A stretch of 64,000 nt of DNA from CAVTPU01 sp963736695 (GTDB taxonomy: Bacteria > Actinomycetota > Actinomycetes > Mycobacteriales > Micromonosporaceae): the NCBI GenBank assembly GCA_963736695.1, contig CAVTPU010000004.1, forward strand, positions 992,001-1,056,000, read 5' to 3'. A program made the position numbers and the translations under genes. Shown piece after piece: positions 40,966 to 49,020 of the stretch; position 1 is the first letter of the stretch; every line of letters starts with the position of its first letter. The notes beneath the pieces were generated by a model. That model was not told the DNA's origin. It saw only the letters and a list, made by a program, of their open reading frames with translations, and did no database searches.

Positions 40966-41282
40966 CTCATCGACGGACCGATAGGCTCCGCAGCCGCCCG
41001 CAACGCGCCTGCGCGCAGCCCGATCTCGATCGCGAGTTCGGTGAGCCCAGACCGACCGTCGAGTGCGCCCAACAGTTCAACTTCAAACGCCGCGACACCA
41101 CTCGGATTGAACGGCGCCGAGTCAAGAATCTCCCGATCACCAAGAATCGCATGACAATCGATCGCGAGTCCCGCGAGCTCGCCGGCGATCTCCTCGCTGT
41201 GTTGGGCCAGGGTCGCGAGGTCGTCGAGATTGGCCATAGTGCCACCAGCGCCACCAGCGATGCGCAGTTCAGGGTCGCTCAT
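40962..41282 (-). CDS. Small WXG100-like helical protein
   Basis: 106 residues from ATG 41282 (MSDPELRIAGGAGGTMANLD), mostly helical (DDLATLAQHSEEIAGELAGL). The WxG motif itself is absent, but size, helicity and neighbours match ESX-substrate or chaperone proteins. It overlaps the upstream EspG-like gene by 14 bp and the hydrolase by 4 bp. Confidence 0.55.
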   Translation of the reverse strand: MSDPELRIAGGAGGTMANLDDLATLAQHSEEIAGELAGLAIDCHAILGDREILDSAPFNPSGVAAFEVELLGALDGRSGLTELAIEIGLRAGALRAAAEPIGPSMS

Positions 41283-42162
41283 CAGCACCTTCCAGAATCG
41301 TCGCGAGATAAGGGGCGAGCCAGGACGCGAAATCGGCCCGGTCGACGGGGACGAGATCGACCATCCGGACCGCCGAGGCGACACCCAAACCCGAAGACCC
41401 TTCTGGGTACGCCGAAAGTGGCGCGGTGACGGGACGTAGCCCAACCCATCCAGTGGTCGTCGACACCCACACGATGTGCGCGAGGCCGCGGGTCGGCGCG
41501 ATGACACTGGCGCGCAACACTCCGGTGGCGGTCGTGGCGAGACGGTGAAGCACCGCAGCCACGTCGGCAGTCAGGTGTCCGATATCTGTCCCAGGCTCGG
41601 GAGTGGACGGACCGACGATGCCGCACGTCGCCACAGCCTCCAGCGGAACGCGACCCCACGAACGGTCAGCCGGACCATCGTCTGAACGCGTCGGGCTAAG
41701 AGCTGAGGCGAACGCAGTGAACGCGGCAGAGCCAAGAGGCGGCACTGTCCGTAGGAGTGAATGCCCCAACGCCATCGCCGGAAACAGCGACAGCTCCACC
41801 CCACCATCGGCGAGTCTGAGCAGACTGGCGCCAAGATGGCCCGCACAGGCGATGACGTGCCGTTCCCTGTGACGGTTGGCGGAGATGTCCAGGTCGACGA
41901 GCGCCGTCGGATAGGCGAGGACGGCGATGTTTGCCGCGACCGCCCGAACCGGAACCCAACCCCCGTCGTCGTCGCGGGTCAACACACCTCGGTCCGCCAA
42001 GGCGAACGCGACGGCGTCGGAGATCGCGTGCTCGGCAGAGTTACGCACACGGTCCGCAAACACTGGCACTGAGTCGGCACCACTCACCCGACGCAGACAC
42101 GCCCACTCGTCGACGGTCAGAGTCAACCGCCGGGCTGAAACACCCTCGGGATCGGCGTCCAC
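41269..42162 (-). CDS. EspG-like ESX-associated protein (tentative)
   Basis: GTG 42162 is chosen because AAGGAG lies nine bases ahead and the upstream stop is only one base away; it gives 297 residues. LTLTVDEWACLRRV, then GVLTRDDDGGWVPVRAVAAN and an alternating strand pattern resemble EspG chaperones of type VII secretion, but the match is loose. The C-terminus reads HIVWVSTTTGWVGLRPVT. No transmembrane segment. The alternative is an uncharacterised actinomycete protein. Confidence 0.45.
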   Translation of the reverse strand: MDADPEGVSARRLTLTVDEWACLRRVSGADSVPVFADRVRNSAEHAISDAVAFALADRGVLTRDDDGGWVPVRAVAANIAVLAYPTALVDLDISANRHRERHVIACAGHLGASLLRLADGGVELSLFPAMALGHSLLRTVPPLGSAAFTAFASALSPTRSDDGPADRSWGRVPLEAVATCGIVGPSTPEPGTDIGHLTADVAAVLHRLATTATGVLRASVIAPTRGLAHIVWVSTTTGWVGLRPVTAPLSAYPEGSSGLGVASAVRMVDLVPVDRADFASWLAPYLATILEGADERP

Positions 42163-42163
42163 G

Positions 42164-42646
42164 TTAGAGCGCTCCTTCACGGCGCAGGTGCGGTCCAATC
42201 TCGAGCCATCGCAGATCGCCGGACGGCGGCAACGCGGTCGGAATTATGGGCCACCCGACCCACGGCGGGTTCTCCGTCACGATCGTCCACGCTTTCTTCA
42301 CGTCGTCCCAGACCCGCACGGCCTGCGCCTCCGCGTCGTGGCGTTGCTGGCCGAACCACCGGCCCGCACTCTCCTCGATCCGGGCGATCTCCTCCTTCGT
42401 CTCCCGGACCTCGGCCGCGTGCCTCCGCAACCGGGCCGCCGCCCGCTCCAACTGCTCAGCGCACCGATAGCTCCGTCGTCGATCCTGGATCACCAGCTCG
42501 CGATAGTCGTTCGCCGAGTCCGATACCCACCGAGCCGCCTGCGCCCGCGTCACATGCTCGGAAGCGAGCTGACGCACCCGCTGCGCCCGCTCCACCAACC
42601 GATCAGCCAACCGGTCCAGTTCACCCGGGTCGCCCACACCATCCAC
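42164..42646 (-). CDS. WXG100-like coiled-coil protein
   Basis: 160 residues; the first ~110 are a long Arg/Glu/Ala-rich helical region (LDRLADRLVERAQRVRQLAS, ARWVSDSANDYRELVIQ) typical of type VII secretion substrates. The C-terminus is Trp/Pro-rich (ENPPWVGWPIIPTALPPS). It is the first gene of the five-gene row that ends with the lipoprotein. Confidence 0.6.
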   Translation of the reverse strand: MDGVGDPGELDRLADRLVERAQRVRQLASEHVTRAQAARWVSDSANDYRELVIQDRRRSYRCAEQLERAAARLRRHAAEVRETKEEIARIEESAGRWFGQQRHDAEAQAVRVWDDVKKAWTIVTENPPWVGWPIIPTALPPSGDLRWLEIGPHLRREGAL

Positions 42647-42915
42647 CCACTCGCCATCGTGATCGCGTCAAACCCCGCCTATGCAACCAGCTCCAATCGA
42701 TCATCCGCAACCCATGGTGATCTACTGCGCAACTGACATCGCTCGGCGCCGACCCGTCTTGCTACACTGGACGGCCACGATGGACTCAGGGTCACCCAGC
42801 ATCGTCACCGCACCCATCGCGCACCGCGCTATCGGATGCCTTCACATGTGCGTACATTGTGGATCTTTGGAAAATTCGCTGTCCAATGGGCATTGTGCGG
42901 TGCTAGACAGTCAAC

Positions 42916-43698
42916 GTGGCACATTCTTTGGAATTCCCCGCTCTGTTGCGACTCATCGACGAGCGGTCAGCCACCTTCCGGGCAGCGGTCGCCTCCGCAA
43001 CCAACCTCGACGCGCAGGTGCCGACATGTCCTGAGTGGACGCTGTTGGATCTGGCTCATCACCTCGGCAACGGGCACCGCCGGTGGGCCGCCACCGTCGC
43101 CGCAGGACCTGCCGACACTCCGCCTGAGACCACGTCGGAGGATGTCCCGACGGACCCCGATGAGCGCGAGGCGTTGCTGGACTGGTTGGCCGAAGGCACG
43201 ACACAACTGCTGGGCGCGCTGCGGGAGGCCGGCCCGGAACGGGGCTGCTGGACGTGGTGGGGCGGGTCTCAGTCGCCCCAGACCTGCGGCGCCGTCGCCC
43301 GACACCAACTCCAACATGTCGCGGTGCACACCTACGACGCCTACGTCACTGTGGAGACACCACAGCCGCTGCAGGCCGAGACTGCGCTCGACGGTGTCGA
43401 CGAGTTCCTGTCCACCTGCTGCGCGGGACCATACCGCTGGCCGCACGAACCCGCTGCCGTCGACTACCACGCCACGGAGGGCCGATCGTGGCGCCTCTCA
43501 CTCTCCGCCAACGGCGTGCGGGCCACCCGTCTGCCCACGCCCGCCGGTGAGAACTCCACATCGGCTAACGCCTCCGCGTCGGGCACAGCCAGCGATCTGG
43601 TTCTGGCCCTGTACGGTCGCATTCCGGTGAACTCTCTCACGCTTGACGGCGACGCATACCTCTTCGACCAGCTCATCGCCTGGGATCCGGACGAGTGA
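42916..43698 (+). CDS. Maleylpyruvate isomerase family, mycothiol-dependent protein
   Basis: 260 residues. VPTCPEWTLLDLAHHLGNGH is the N-terminal MDMPI-N signature with metal-ligand histidines. RHQLQHVAVHTYDAYV holds further ligands. A C-terminal domain (GTASDLVLALYGRIPV) ends the protein. The family isomerises or conjugates small molecules using mycothiol, the actinomycete thiol. The substrate is unknown. It is monocistronic and ends against a convergent MBL gene, with a hairpin between. Confidence 0.85.
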   Translation: MAHSLEFPALLRLIDERSATFRAAVASATNLDAQVPTCPEWTLLDLAHHLGNGHRRWAATVAAGPADTPPETTSEDVPTDPDEREALLDWLAEGTTQLLGALREAGPERGCWTWWGGSQSPQTCGAVARHQLQHVAVHTYDAYVTVETPQPLQAETALDGVDEFLSTCCAGPYRWPHEPAAVDYHATEGRSWRLSLSANGVRATRLPTPAGENSTSANASASGTASDLVLALYGRIPVNSLTLDGDAYLFDQLIAWDPDE

Positions 43699-43710
43699 TG
43701 TCCGCTCAGG

Positions 43711-43756
43711 AGCATGGGGATTGCGGGTCGTCATAGCGGCCCGAAACCACCATGCT
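43711..43756. terminator. Imperfect 20-bp hairpin of the TCATAG-loop family
   Basis: Arms 43711-43730 and 43737-43756 pair with three mismatches and one wobble. The loop TCATAG and inner GGGTCG/CGGCCC match the hairpin at 12019-12064. It lies between two convergent genes, so it likely ends both transcripts. Confidence 0.6.
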
Positions 43757-44610
43757 CACCGGCGGAGGCGTCCACTCCCATCAACGGATGACGATCGCAC
43801 TGGGGGCTGCAGCTCAGTCTGTTCTCCCGGCGTAAGCCACACGCATCGGTCTCCGAGGTCGCAGGTGCCGAGTGCGTCAGTGACCTCGGCGCGGCCCTGC
43901 CGGAAGTGGCTCCATCCCTCGTAGTGGATGGGAACGATCGTGTGGGGGTTGAGGCAGCGTGCTGCCCGCGCCACGTCGCGTCCATCCATGGTGTATCGAA
44001 TGCGGCCGGTGAGGGCGAAGTGCGCGGCACCCGCGTGGACCAGGGCGACACCGATGCCACGATCGGCTAGAGGCTCCAACTTTCGGTGCCAGACCGTATC
44101 TCCCGATATCCACAGTGGACCATGCTGGTTGTCGGTCCACTCGAGCAGGAACCCCACGACCGGTCCGACGATGGGTCGACTGAACGCGGGGCCGTGTCGG
44201 GCGGGAGTCGCGGTGACGCGAACAGTGAGCCCGCCGACGGTCAACTCGGTGGTGTCCCATGGGGCGAGTCCCATCACGTTGGACAGTGCGTTTCTCGCGA
44301 GGCGGCGAGCCCCTGTTCTGGTGGTCAACACCCGTCGGGCTCCGCGCGCCAACTGCCGGCCGGAGTGATCGAAATTGTCCCGATGCTGATCGTGGCTGAG
44401 CAGCACCACGTCGATCGGCGGCAGGGCCCGCGGCAGCAACGCCGGCGGGCGAAGGTTGGTATAGCTCAGTGGTGCCACGCCGCTGAGCGTGTATCGAGTG
44501 CCCGCAGCGGAGAAGACCGGGTCGGTCACCAGGCACACCCGATCCTCTCCGCGCCGCAGTTCCAGCAGGACGGTCGCGGTTCCGATATGTGTCGCATGCA
44601 GCGTCGTCAC
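43756..44610 (-). CDS. MBL-fold metallo-hydrolase
   Basis: 284 residues from GTG 44610, within GTGA at the end of the HD-domain gene. LLSHDQHRDNFDHSG replaces the usual HxHxDH (the first two positions are HDQHRDN), as in UlaG/RomA-like enzymes. Later ligands are in TPARHGP, WISGDTVW and VPIHYEGW. The substrate is unknown; related enzymes cleave lactones or phosphodiesters. It is translationally coupled to the HD protein. Confidence 0.85.
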   Translation of the reverse strand: MTTLHATHIGTATVLLELRRGEDRVCLVTDPVFSAAGTRYTLSGVAPLSYTNLRPPALLPRALPPIDVVLLSHDQHRDNFDHSGRQLARGARRVLTTRTGARRLARNALSNVMGLAPWDTTELTVGGLTVRVTATPARHGPAFSRPIVGPVVGFLLEWTDNQHGPLWISGDTVWHRKLEPLADRGIGVALVHAGAAHFALTGRIRYTMDGRDVARAARCLNPHTIVPIHYEGWSHFRQGRAEVTDALGTCDLGDRCVWLTPGEQTELQPPVRSSSVDGSGRLRR

Positions 44611-45362
44611 ATGCGCTCCAAGGGATTGCGCCGGATGAAGCTCTCAAAACCCATCGCCATCCAGCGCGAGACCCGCGCCGTCGGATGTCGGCGGCGTTCC
44701 TCGGCGAAGAGCTCGACCAACAGTTCGACGAGATCCAGACGCGGGTGGCGGCTCAGGACGCCGCGCAGGACGGCGGTGTCCAGTTCGTCAATGCGCGAAC
44801 CCACCACGTCCAAAGCCGCTCCGGCGTGCACGAGATGCGCCTCGACTCCGAGGGCGCGCGGAACGCTCACCCTCAGGTGAAGGCATATGGCGTCGGCGAC
44901 CTGAGTCCGGCGGGCTTCATCGACGCGATGCTCGGCAAGCAGGGTCAGGGCCTGCTCCGCACCGTCGTGAGCGAAGCAGCGACGGGTGGGATTACGTCGA
45001 GCAAGAGCGAGATCGTGAAGCAGCGCGGCGAGAGCGAAGACCTCGCGATCCCATCGCAAGCCGTCGCGGAGACCGAACAGTGTTCCAAACGCGTAGGTGC
45101 GGATCGCGTGCCCCAACAGAGCCGGCGGGCCGAGCTCACCGACGAGGGCCAGCGCTGCCTGCACCGCTGGCGTCTCGGGCAGGTTCGCCTCGGCGAGCGC
45201 ACGTTCGGCTTCACTCGCGGTGTCGAATCCCGCCAGGCGCGGGGCTCGGCGGACTCTGCTGGCCACCTGGTAGCCAACCAGCAACGCGGTCTGGCGAAGC
45301 AGGGTCGCACCCGCCAGCGCACCGGCCTCGCGTCGAGCCCAGCTGAGTGTTCCGTATTCCAT
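44607..45362 (-). CDS. HD-domain protein
   Basis: 251 residues starting MEYGTLSWARREAGALAGAT. The HD motif is in FALAALLHDLALARR, with CFAHDGAEQALTLL and ICLHLRVSVP as further metal-ligand histidines. It resembles HD phosphohydrolases of the cyanamide-hydratase type (inference). Coupled by GTGA to the MBL hydrolase and divergent from the GlxA-type regulator 104 bp away, which may control the pair. Confidence 0.75.
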   Translation of the reverse strand: MEYGTLSWARREAGALAGATLLRQTALLVGYQVASRVRRAPRLAGFDTASEAERALAEANLPETPAVQAALALVGELGPPALLGHAIRTYAFGTLFGLRDGLRWDREVFALAALLHDLALARRNPTRRCFAHDGAEQALTLLAEHRVDEARRTQVADAICLHLRVSVPRALGVEAHLVHAGAALDVVGSRIDELDTAVLRGVLSRHPRLDLVELLVELFAEERRRHPTARVSRWMAMGFESFIRRNPLERM

Positions 45363-45465
45363 GAGCAGATTCTTGTCCGACTCCCGGCCTCGTGAACAGT
45401 GGCGAATATGACAAACAACAGGCTTTTCTTGCCAGAGCAGGGCTCGTCGTGACACCGTCGACGAC

Positions 45466-46437
45466 ATGCCCGTACGGATCGGTGTCCTTGTGCTCGATGG
45501 GGTGACCGATTCCGGGCTGAGTGTCGCCCTCGATGTCTTCCGCGCGGCGAACTCGCTCGCGCGGCGGGAGGGGAACGCGCCGCCGTTCGATATCGAGGTC
45601 CTGTCCACAGTAGGTGCTCCGGTCCGCGCCGCTTCGGGGCTGAGCACAACCGTGCACGGGGGATTCGATCGGGTGGATAGCTGCTCGGTGGTGCTGGCAC
45701 CCGGATGCTGGGTCGAGACCGAGCAGGATGTGCACGACCTGCTCGCCCGACCAGACGCTGCCATGGCGATCGAGGCCCTGCGGGAGTCGGCGGATCGTGG
45801 CGCGCGGGTGGGAGCCTCCTGCACCGGCACCTTTCTTCTCGCCGCCACCGAGCTGCTTAATGACCGGCCGGCGACAACAACCTGGTGGCTGGCGGCCGAG
45901 TTTCGGCGTCGCTTTCCCGCGGTGCGGCTCGATGTCGCGCGGCCGTTGACCGTCGACAGTGGACTCCTGTGCGCAGGCAGTGTCTTCGCCATGGCCGACC
46001 TCGCCCTCGCCGTCGTGTCGCAGTTTGCCGGGCCGTCACTGGCACGCCAGTGCACGCAGGTGCTGCTGCTCGACGAACATCCGTCACAGGCGCCCTATAT
46101 GGCGTTGCGACACATGATGACGAACGAACCCGTGATCCGTTCGGCCGAGGCCTGGATCCGTAATCACCTCGCGGACGGGTTCTCGGTCGGTGAGCTCGCG
46201 CATGCGATCGGCACCAGTCCGCGCACGTTCGCGCGCAGGCTCGATGATGCCCTCGGGGTCAGCCCGTTGGCGTTCATCAACAACATTCGCCTCGAGTCGG
46301 CCGCCCACATGCTGGAGACGTCGGGACTGTCGCTTGCCGAAGTCGCCCGCCGCGTCGGATACCGCGACGCTGGCACGCTTCGCCGCCTGGTTCGACGCGG
46401 ATTGGGCCGCGTGCCGAGCGACCTGCGGCGCCGATAG
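45466..46437 (+). CDS. GlxA-family transcriptional regulator (DJ-1/PfpI + AraC HTH)
   Basis: 323 residues. Residues 1-190 form a DJ-1/PfpI-like sensor domain (VRIGVLVLDGVTDSGLSVAL, GARVGASCTGTFLLAATELL, with the nucleophile-elbow Cys). The last ~100 residues are an AraC double HTH (LADGFSVGELAHAIGTSPRT, LAEVARRVGYRDAGTLRRL). It would sense a small ligand and control a nearby operon, most likely the divergent HD-MBL pair. Its 3' half is duplicated at 36161-36678. Confidence 0.92.
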   Translation: MPVRIGVLVLDGVTDSGLSVALDVFRAANSLARREGNAPPFDIEVLSTVGAPVRAASGLSTTVHGGFDRVDSCSVVLAPGCWVETEQDVHDLLARPDAAMAIEALRESADRGARVGASCTGTFLLAATELLNDRPATTTWWLAAEFRRRFPAVRLDVARPLTVDSGLLCAGSVFAMADLALAVVSQFAGPSLARQCTQVLLLDEHPSQAPYMALRHMMTNEPVIRSAEAWIRNHLADGFSVGELAHAIGTSPRTFARRLDDALGVSPLAFINNIRLESAAHMLETSGLSLAEVARRVGYRDAGTLRRLVRRGLGRVPSDLRRR

Positions 46438-46896
46438 TCAGCACTTCCCGGCTCAGGCGTTACTGACGTTGTCCAGCAGAACCTCCGGTTGGATCACTCG
46501 TACCCTGAAAGAGCGTGGCGGTTATTGTGTCAACCTAGGCACGCTATGGAGTGCACGACGGACACGATGTCTTCCACAATCCCAGCGGATTCCGGGTCGG
46601 CGAACGACGTCACGGACGAGTCGCGTAACCGTCGAGTGTCGTGGCCCCGCACCAATCGAGGCGAATAGCCCTGTTCGGAATGACTCGTTGGCCGAGCTGC
46701 CCGACTTGGTGCGCAGGCCGAGTGGGGCCGCATAACCCAGGGCGACCACCGCACTCACCGGTTCCCTCTCGATGGGGCAGTCCGGCGTGGAACCTCAGCG
46801 ACCGGACCGTCTTCTCACCCAGAATCGGGCGAGAACGCTCGATCAGCTCGGCGAGTTCGGCCGCGCGATCGCGCGACGGCCCGCGATAGGTCGAGG
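45920..46896. repeat. 977-bp segmental duplication, right (source) copy
   Basis: Counterpart of 36161-37137. Here both genes it crosses are intact, so this is the donor. The two copies face the same way, so recombination between them would delete the ~9.8 kb in between. Confidence 0.9.
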
Positions 46897-48253
46897 CCGC
46901 CTGCCGGTCGAGCCACGTGGTGATGTCCGCTCGCGCGGTGCCGCGTAGCCGGTCGTCGAAGTCATCGATCAGTCGCAGGTTGGTGGCCAACCGTTGCCAT
47001 GCGGTCCCTGCGGTCAGCAACCGGTAGCCCGCGAACCGAACATGAGGCGCGTTAGTCGGGCTGAGCAGGGCCCCAAGCATTTCCGGGTCGAGAACGCCGG
47101 ATTCGTGTCGCAGAGCCGTCACTACCTGGCGTGTCACCGCACCAGATTCGTCGCGCAGCAGCGGCACCAGTTCGGCCGGTCGGGTGGCGCCGAGACGACG
47201 CAACGCTCGGACTGCTTCGACTCGGCCACGTGCACGTGGATGGCCCAGCCAGCGCCGAACCCGGTCGGCATCCTCGGCGCCACCGGTCTCGCCCAGACCG
47301 CCCACAACCCCTGGTGCCGGCGGCTCCAACCCGGCAAGCAGGCGATAGGACTCGGCCGGATCCGCGCCACCGCGGCGAAGCGCGGCCTGAGCGATCGCCC
47401 GAACCAACGGGTGACGGTCGGACAACGCCGCCTCAGCAGCACCCAGATCACCGGTCGTGGCCACGGCCTGCAACGCCTCAGCCCGAACCAGCGCATTGCG
47501 ACTCGCCAGCAACCCACGCAGCTGAGCCGGGTCTGTCGCGGCCTGAACGGCAGCTCGGGCGCACAGGATCCGAATCGGCGAGTCGTCGTCGGTCATCGCG
47601 GCCGTTGTCAACCGGCGCAAACTCAACTGGCCACCGGTCGTCGCAGCGCGATACGCCGCCCGCCGGGTCCAACGATCCCGCGCCGCCAGCAATGGCTCCA
47701 AACCATCCAACGGCAAGTCCCCCATGACACCCTCGACCCGCTCGGCCAACCAGTCGCCCTGACGACAACCGCGCAGGGCAAACGCCAGCTCGGCAAGCTG
47801 GGCCAACGACCCCGGCGACGACGACAGCCAACCGTCCACCGCCGCCCTGGCCCGCTGACGCACCTCGATCACCCAGTCAACTGTTCGAAGCGCCAGCACA
47901 GCCAGCGCCGCCGGGCTCGCGTGACCAGCCAAGTAAACAACCGCCGCTTCGCGGATCCGCCCGTCACAGTGGCAGCCTGCCACGACCAAGCGCAGCACCT
48001 CCACCTCGCCATCAGCCAACTCCGCCGCGAGGCTCCGCGACCAGCGCGGCGCCGACCACCACCGCTGACGCAACGCTTTATCCACCGCCAGCCACCACCG
48101 CGCCCCGACGGAACCAAGCTCATTTGCGACCGCCGCCCGCATATCCGGCTCACCGTCGCGGGCCACCGTCAGCAACACGGCGGAGGCCTCCGCAGGGCTG
48201 ACGTTCCAATCGGGCCCCAGCGCCATCGCACTCACCAGCGCCTCCGTTCCCAC
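46610..48253 (-). CDS. HEAT-repeat protein
   Basis: 547 residues made mostly of ~30-residue HEAT-like repeats, such as DDSPIRILCARAAVQAATDP, NALVRAEALQAVATTGDLGA and HPRARGRVEAVRALRRLG. These fold as an alpha-solenoid for protein or nucleic-acid binding. The last ~75 residues after EKTVRSLRFHAGL are Pro/Gly/Arg-rich and may be read-through past an older stop. The gene ends inside the duplicated segment. There is no signal peptide. Function unknown. Confidence 0.75.
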   Translation of the reverse strand: MGTEALVSAMALGPDWNVSPAEASAVLLTVARDGEPDMRAAVANELGSVGARWWLAVDKALRQRWWSAPRWSRSLAAELADGEVEVLRLVVAGCHCDGRIREAAVVYLAGHASPAALAVLALRTVDWVIEVRQRARAAVDGWLSSSPGSLAQLAELAFALRGCRQGDWLAERVEGVMGDLPLDGLEPLLAARDRWTRRAAYRAATTGGQLSLRRLTTAAMTDDDSPIRILCARAAVQAATDPAQLRGLLASRNALVRAEALQAVATTGDLGAAEAALSDRHPLVRAIAQAALRRGGADPAESYRLLAGLEPPAPGVVGGLGETGGAEDADRVRRWLGHPRARGRVEAVRALRRLGATRPAELVPLLRDESGAVTRQVVTALRHESGVLDPEMLGALLSPTNAPHVRFAGYRLLTAGTAWQRLATNLRLIDDFDDRLRGTARADITTWLDRQAASTYRGPSRDRAAELAELIERSRPILGEKTVRSLRFHAGLPHREGTGECGGRPGLCGPTRPAHQVGQLGQRVIPNRAIRLDWCGATTLDGYATRP

Positions 48254-48312
48254 CGCCGATCACCATGACCTGTGTCCGATTGTTCAGGATGGCACGGCGG
48301 GCAGGAAGGCGC

Positions 48313-48373
48313 CGTTCGCGCCGACTTACGTGGGCTGTGGCGACGTTCGCGCTGACGCATGTGGGCTGTGGCG
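48313..48373 (+). repeat. 31-bp tandem direct repeat between divergent genes
   Basis: CGTTCGCGC-GAC---TGGGCTGTGGCG-type units at 48313-48343 and 48344-48373 differ at only a few bases. They lie in the 146-bp gap between the HEAT gene (-) and the DUF4375 gene (+), where both promoters should be. They could be paired binding sites. Confidence 0.6.
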
Positions 48374-48399
48374 GTGGCCGGCACCGGTAGGGTGAACGC

Positions 48400-49020
48400 G
48401 TGGTTGTGGACGAAGACAAAGAATCGGACGGCACCGACACACCGGCTGTCTCTGAGGAACCGGACGAGTCGGCTGTGGTGACCGATGAGGACATTCGAGC
48501 CGCATTGCGCGCGATCCGGTCCGGCGATGAACCGCTCCTCGGGAAGATCGCGGATCTCGTGGTCGCGTCGACGCAGCGCCCAGCCAGTCCGGATGCCGAA
48601 CCGCTGGCACCCCAACCGCTGGTCGACGCGGTGCTGGGAGCGTGGTCGGCCGAGCGTGACATCGCCAACGGTGGCCTCGACCAATATGTATGGAATCACG
48701 GCGTCGACGAGTCCCGGCGGGTGGCTGCGTCGTTTCGTGAGGTCGGTGCGTTGGAGAACGCCGACGTCATCGACATGTTGGCCGACGAGCTCGAGCGATG
48801 CCGGTCGGAGATCGGCCCGGACCCGATCAGCAGTGACCCGGTGAGGCACTTCCTCACCTTTCGCCGCCGCGGTGGGGGTCCGTTCTTCGCCATACCCGAT
48901 CTTGACGACGAGATCGGCGAGGCCATCGTCGAGTATGTGATCGCGCATGCCGCCGAGTTCCCCGATCCGGATGGGCCCCTCCTGCGGGTCGCGACTGCGG
49001 CCAGCCCTCAGCCTCAGTAG
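48400..49020 (+). CDS. DUF4375 (DMP19-like) protein
   Basis: 206 residues from GTG 48400. The first ~55 residues are acidic and disordered. The domain has VDAVLGAWSAERDIANGGLD followed by QYVWN, the DMP19/DUF4375 signature. DMP19 is a DNA-mimic protein in Neisseria, and this protein is strongly acidic overall, in line with that. Here it may mimic DNA or bind a DNA-binding partner (inference). Its stop overlaps the convergent LRR gene end by 7 bp. Confidence 0.7.
   Translation: MVVDEDKESDGTDTPAVSEEPDESAVVTDEDIRAALRAIRSGDEPLLGKIADLVVASTQRPASPDAEPLAPQPLVDAVLGAWSAERDIANGGLDQYVWNHGVDESRRVAASFREVGALENADVIDMLADELERCRSEIGPDPISSDPVRHFLTFRRRGGGPFFAIPDLDDEIGEAIVEYVIAHAAEFPDPDGPLLRVATAASPQPQ

Noticed and set aside
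36161..46896. Insertion sequence or transposon as cause of the duplication
   Set aside because: No transposase, terminal inverted repeat or target-site duplication was found at the borders.
46994..48268. Long + strand frame (424 codons) opposite the HEAT gene
   Set aside because: Arg/Gln/Pro-rich product with no repeat pattern, while the - strand gives regular HEAT repeats.
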